Assembly: GCA_022768805.1 (NCBI GenBank)
Contig: JALELB010000039.1
Location: 1-33,091 of the forward strand
Origin: Ruminococcus sp.
GTDB lineage: Bacteria; Bacillota; Clostridia; Oscillospirales; Ruminococcaceae
DNA length: 33,091 nt
Reading direction: 5' to 3'
Below, piece after piece: positions 30,947 through 33,091 of this stretch (position 1 is the first letter of the stretch; each line of letters begins with the position of its first letter). The translations under genes and the position numbers were made by a program. The notes below the pieces were generated by a model, which worked only from the letters and a program-made list of their open reading frames with translations, was not told the origin of the DNA and ran no database searches.

Positions 30947-33091
30947 ATGAAGCTGAAGAAGCTATGTGCGGCAGTAATGTCAGGAATTCTGGCATTCAGC
31001 GCAATGGCAGGTGCCATACCGTCTTCTGATGACGGAGCGCTCCTGCAGGCGCCTGCCAGTATAACTGCGGAAGCAGCAACAGCACTGCGCCGTCCCTGCA
31101 ACGCAGAGAACCCCATGTGGATCGTATTTATCGAGAGCTGGAACACTCCGGATCCGCAGAAAATCATCAATCTGATTCCGGAGGACATCAAGCCCTATGT
31201 GGTATTTAACATCTCCATGTCCATTTATTGGAACAGAGATACCCACTCCTGGGGCATGGTGCAGAATGGCTATGAGCTGGCAAAATCCTGGATCAAGGCC
31301 TGTGCGGATGAGGGAATCTGGTGTATGATTCAGCCCTCCAGCGGCGGCCAGTGCCATTTCCCGGACTATGACTCTTCGGGAAATATGGTCAGCTTCCCCA
31401 ATAAGGGCAATTTCGTTTCCCATGCAGACGCTGACTATGAAAACACCATCTATGCGGAATTTTTCCGCGACTATCCCAATTTCATCGGCTTCAACTATTG
31501 TGAGCAGTTCTGGGGCTTTGAACAGGACGATTTTCCGATTACCTGTCCGCAAAGATATCAGCATTTTGCATCCCTGCTGAAGCTCTGCAACAAATACGGC
31601 GGGTATCTGGATATCAGCTGGTGTGGCAATGAATGGAGCCCGAACATCAACCCGCTTGCCATGCTGAAGCAGGTTCCCTCCTGGGAAGAAGCCTGCCGCA
31701 ATTACTCCCAGAATCTGATTCTGGAGGAAAAATACACCCAGGCAAGCTATATTGCCGATGTGGAGAGCCTTGTTTACGGCTACTATGTTTCCGGCTACTG
31801 CGGTAACTTCGGTATCCGTTATGATGAAACCGGCTGGACAGACTCCACCTGGAGCGGTACAGGCCCCTCCTCTAAGGATCAGTTCAATCAGGCAACCGGA
31901 CTGCCGATCTACCTGGAAAGAATGGTCAAGAACGGTGCAACCGTCATTGACGGTCCGGAGCTGGTTACTGTGGATGACTTCAAGGAAACCTATGGCTATA
32001 CCGACAGCGAAGGCTATCATGTAAGAGACTGGGCGATGTACGACCAGTTCCAGAATGTTCCCATGGACTTTATGCGGAAAATTGTTGACGGAAGCATCAG
32101 AATTCCTACCCGCGAGGAAGTTATTGAGAACACCAAGGTGGCCATTATCCATGATGTAAACAGCGGCTGGAACGATGACAAGTACAGCACATACCCCTCC
32201 CTGTTTGAAGGCCTTTACCGGATGAACGGGGACGGAAATCTGAAGAATAATCACAATCTCTATAAGAGCACAGGACGCTATCAGACGATTCCCACGGTTT
32301 ATGCCTTGAGAGACAATCTGGCAAAGTCCATTCCTGTACAGGTGAAGCAGTCCCAGATTGCTTCCCGCTGGAGTTCCATTTCTGCAAAGCAGGATGAATT
32401 CAACAAGCTGTACCCCAGCTCCGATTATTATGGAAACTGCTATGCTGGGCGCAATGAGAATACCTGGATTGCATATAACTATAATAAAGACGGCAGCAAC
32501 TGCGGTGCAGTTCTCTCCTTGAAGTATAATACCTGCAAGGAGCTGGATGTCAATTTCAATGCATACGGCAATGCGCTGATTAACGAGTACAGCGATCATA
32601 TTGACATTTATGCAAATAACTTCGACCATAAGCATGCTGACACCCGTCGGACAGACACATTCAAGATTTCGGGCTGTACTTCCGAACCGACTATCACATA
32701 TAAGGACAGAGGTGTGAATCAGCTGAAAAGCGAGGTTACCACTTCCTATTCCAACGGCACCTACACCATTAAGGTAAATCACAACGGACCGATTGATATT
32801 TCTGTTAAGTGTTCCGGCAGCGAATCCAACCGACTGACCGCTACACCCAAAAAAGCACTGACTGCTCCGGCTGCCCCCAGTTTTTATACCGGTGTTCGTC
32901 AGTACGAAGCAGAGGTATTTGATTACAAGAATATTGAAGGTAATGTGGCAAACGCCTGCGGCAGCGGCGTAACAGGCATTCAGGGTCAGGGCTTCCTGAA
33001 GTTCGGAAAGAATGCAAATGCAGCTGTCAAGGATACCGTAAGAACCCAGCTTGCAGGGGACTTTACCCTGAAGCTCCGCTACTCCACCACA
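30947..33091 (+). CDS. Secreted glycoside hydrolase family 98 with carbohydrate-binding module (3' end outside window)
   Basis: 715 residues visible, open to the window edge. The Sec signal peptide is about residues 1-22 (MKLKKLCAAVMSGILAFSAMA). The GH98 catalytic domain runs from about 55 to 395 (NPMWIVFIESWNTPDPQ; FIGFNYCEQFWGF with E186; DISWCGNEW; ADVESL with D271; VIDGPELV with E338). By spacing, E186 is the likely acid and D271/E338 the likely base pair, which is inference. Residues about 395-635 form the GH98 C-terminal beta domain. From about 652 (YEAEVFDY...) a CBM6/CBM35-like module begins. GH98 enzymes are endo-beta-galactosidases on blood-group glycans or xylanases. AAAGGAGG lies 8 nt before the ATG. 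A dockerin further downstream is possible but not visible. Confidence 0.92.
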   Translation, partial: MKLKKLCAAVMSGILAFSAMAGAIPSSDDGALLQAPASITAEAATALRRPCNAENPMWIVFIESWNTPDPQKIINLIPEDIKPYVVFNISMSIYWNRDTHSWGMVQNGYELAKSWIKACADEGIWCMIQPSSGGQCHFPDYDSSGNMVSFPNKGNFVSHADADYENTIYAEFFRDYPNFIGFNYCEQFWGFEQDDFPITCPQRYQHFASLLKLCNKYGGYLDISWCGNEWSPNINPLAMLKQVPSWEEACRNYSQNLILEEKYTQASYIADVESLVYGYYVSGYCGNFGIRYDETGWTDSTWSGTGPSSKDQFNQATGLPIYLERMVKNGATVIDGPELVTVDDFKETYGYTDSEGYHVRDWAMYDQFQNVPMDFMRKIVDGSIRIPTREEVIENTKVAIIHDVNSGWNDDKYSTYPSLFEGLYRMNGDGNLKNNHNLYKSTGRYQTIPTVYALRDNLAKSIPVQVKQSQIASRWSSISAKQDEFNKLYPSSDYYGNCYAGRNENTWIAYNYNKDGSNCGAVLSLKYNTCKELDVNFNAYGNALINEYSDHIDIYANNFDHKHADTRRTDTFKISGCTSEPTITYKDRGVNQLKSEVTTSYSNGTYTIKVNHNGPIDISVKCSGSESNRLTATPKKALTAPAAPSFYTGVRQYEAEVFDYKNIEGNVANACGSGVTGIQGQGFLKFGKNANAAVKDTVRTQLAGDFTLKLRYSTT

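Noticed and set aside
30980-32782. 600-codon open frame on the minus strand opposite the GH98 gene
   Set aside because: It mirrors the forward gene, has no ribosome site or recognisable domain, and the forward strand encodes a clear signal peptide and GH98 fold. It stands out only because the real gene runs off the window.

Overview
The window looks like a chromosomal segment of a moderately GC-rich Gram-positive anaerobe of the Clostridia, most likely a Ruminococcus-type member of the Oscillospiraceae. Pointers are strong AGGAGG ribosome sites, near-consensus sigma-A promoters spaced 16-17 bp, a SpoIIID regulator, RNase J, GdpP, MnmM (YtqB), a PadR/HAAS/DUF4097 module and a secreted GH98 glycosidase of the kind found in gut fibre or mucin degraders. 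The species assignment is inference.

Left part (1-9400), mostly minus strand. It starts with the 5' part of a proline/alanine-rich repeat protein with an N-terminal zinc-ribbon-like head. A two-gene lysis cassette follows (holin and M23 endolysin, overlapping by 4 nt) with no other phage gene in view. Then come a flavodoxin-fold oxidoreductase, a PadR-HAAS-DUF4097 envelope module with a clear operator in its promoter, a YaiI/YqxD protein, the tRNA methyltransferase MnmM, SpoIIID, a small unknown protein and a pair of bacterial-PH membrane proteins (YdbS/YdbT type).

Middle (9500-22500), plus strand. A sodium:amino-acid symporter is followed by a 704-residue protein with the layout nucleotidyltransferase / left-handed beta-helix / phosphomannomutase, in which the hallmark catalytic motifs of both enzymes are missing. 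A textbook sigma-A promoter then drives a 350-nt structured leader containing a small uORF that overlaps the RNase J start. The housekeeping series rnj-gdpP-rplI-dnaB-tilS-ftsH ends at a strong terminator. It joins RNA decay, c-di-AMP turnover, ribosome, replication, tRNA decoding and membrane proteolysis.

Right part (22500-33091). It holds an ABC-2 export pair, an ABC-F protein, a tRNA cluster (Gly-TCC, Arg-TCT, His-GTG), a large multi-PAS HD-GYP protein on the minus strand, a TauE/SafE exporter, a 340-nt hairpin-rich intergenic region closed by a terminator (candidate non-coding RNA), and a secreted GH98 glycosidase with a C-terminal carbohydrate-binding module that runs off the window.

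The observations most worth following are the candidate RNA at 30434-30772, the RNase J leader with its uORF, the apparent double pseudoenzyme at 10874-12988, the repeated short linear motif in the protein at 1-1022, and the stand-alone lysis cassette. No CRISPR array, transposase or integrase is visible.
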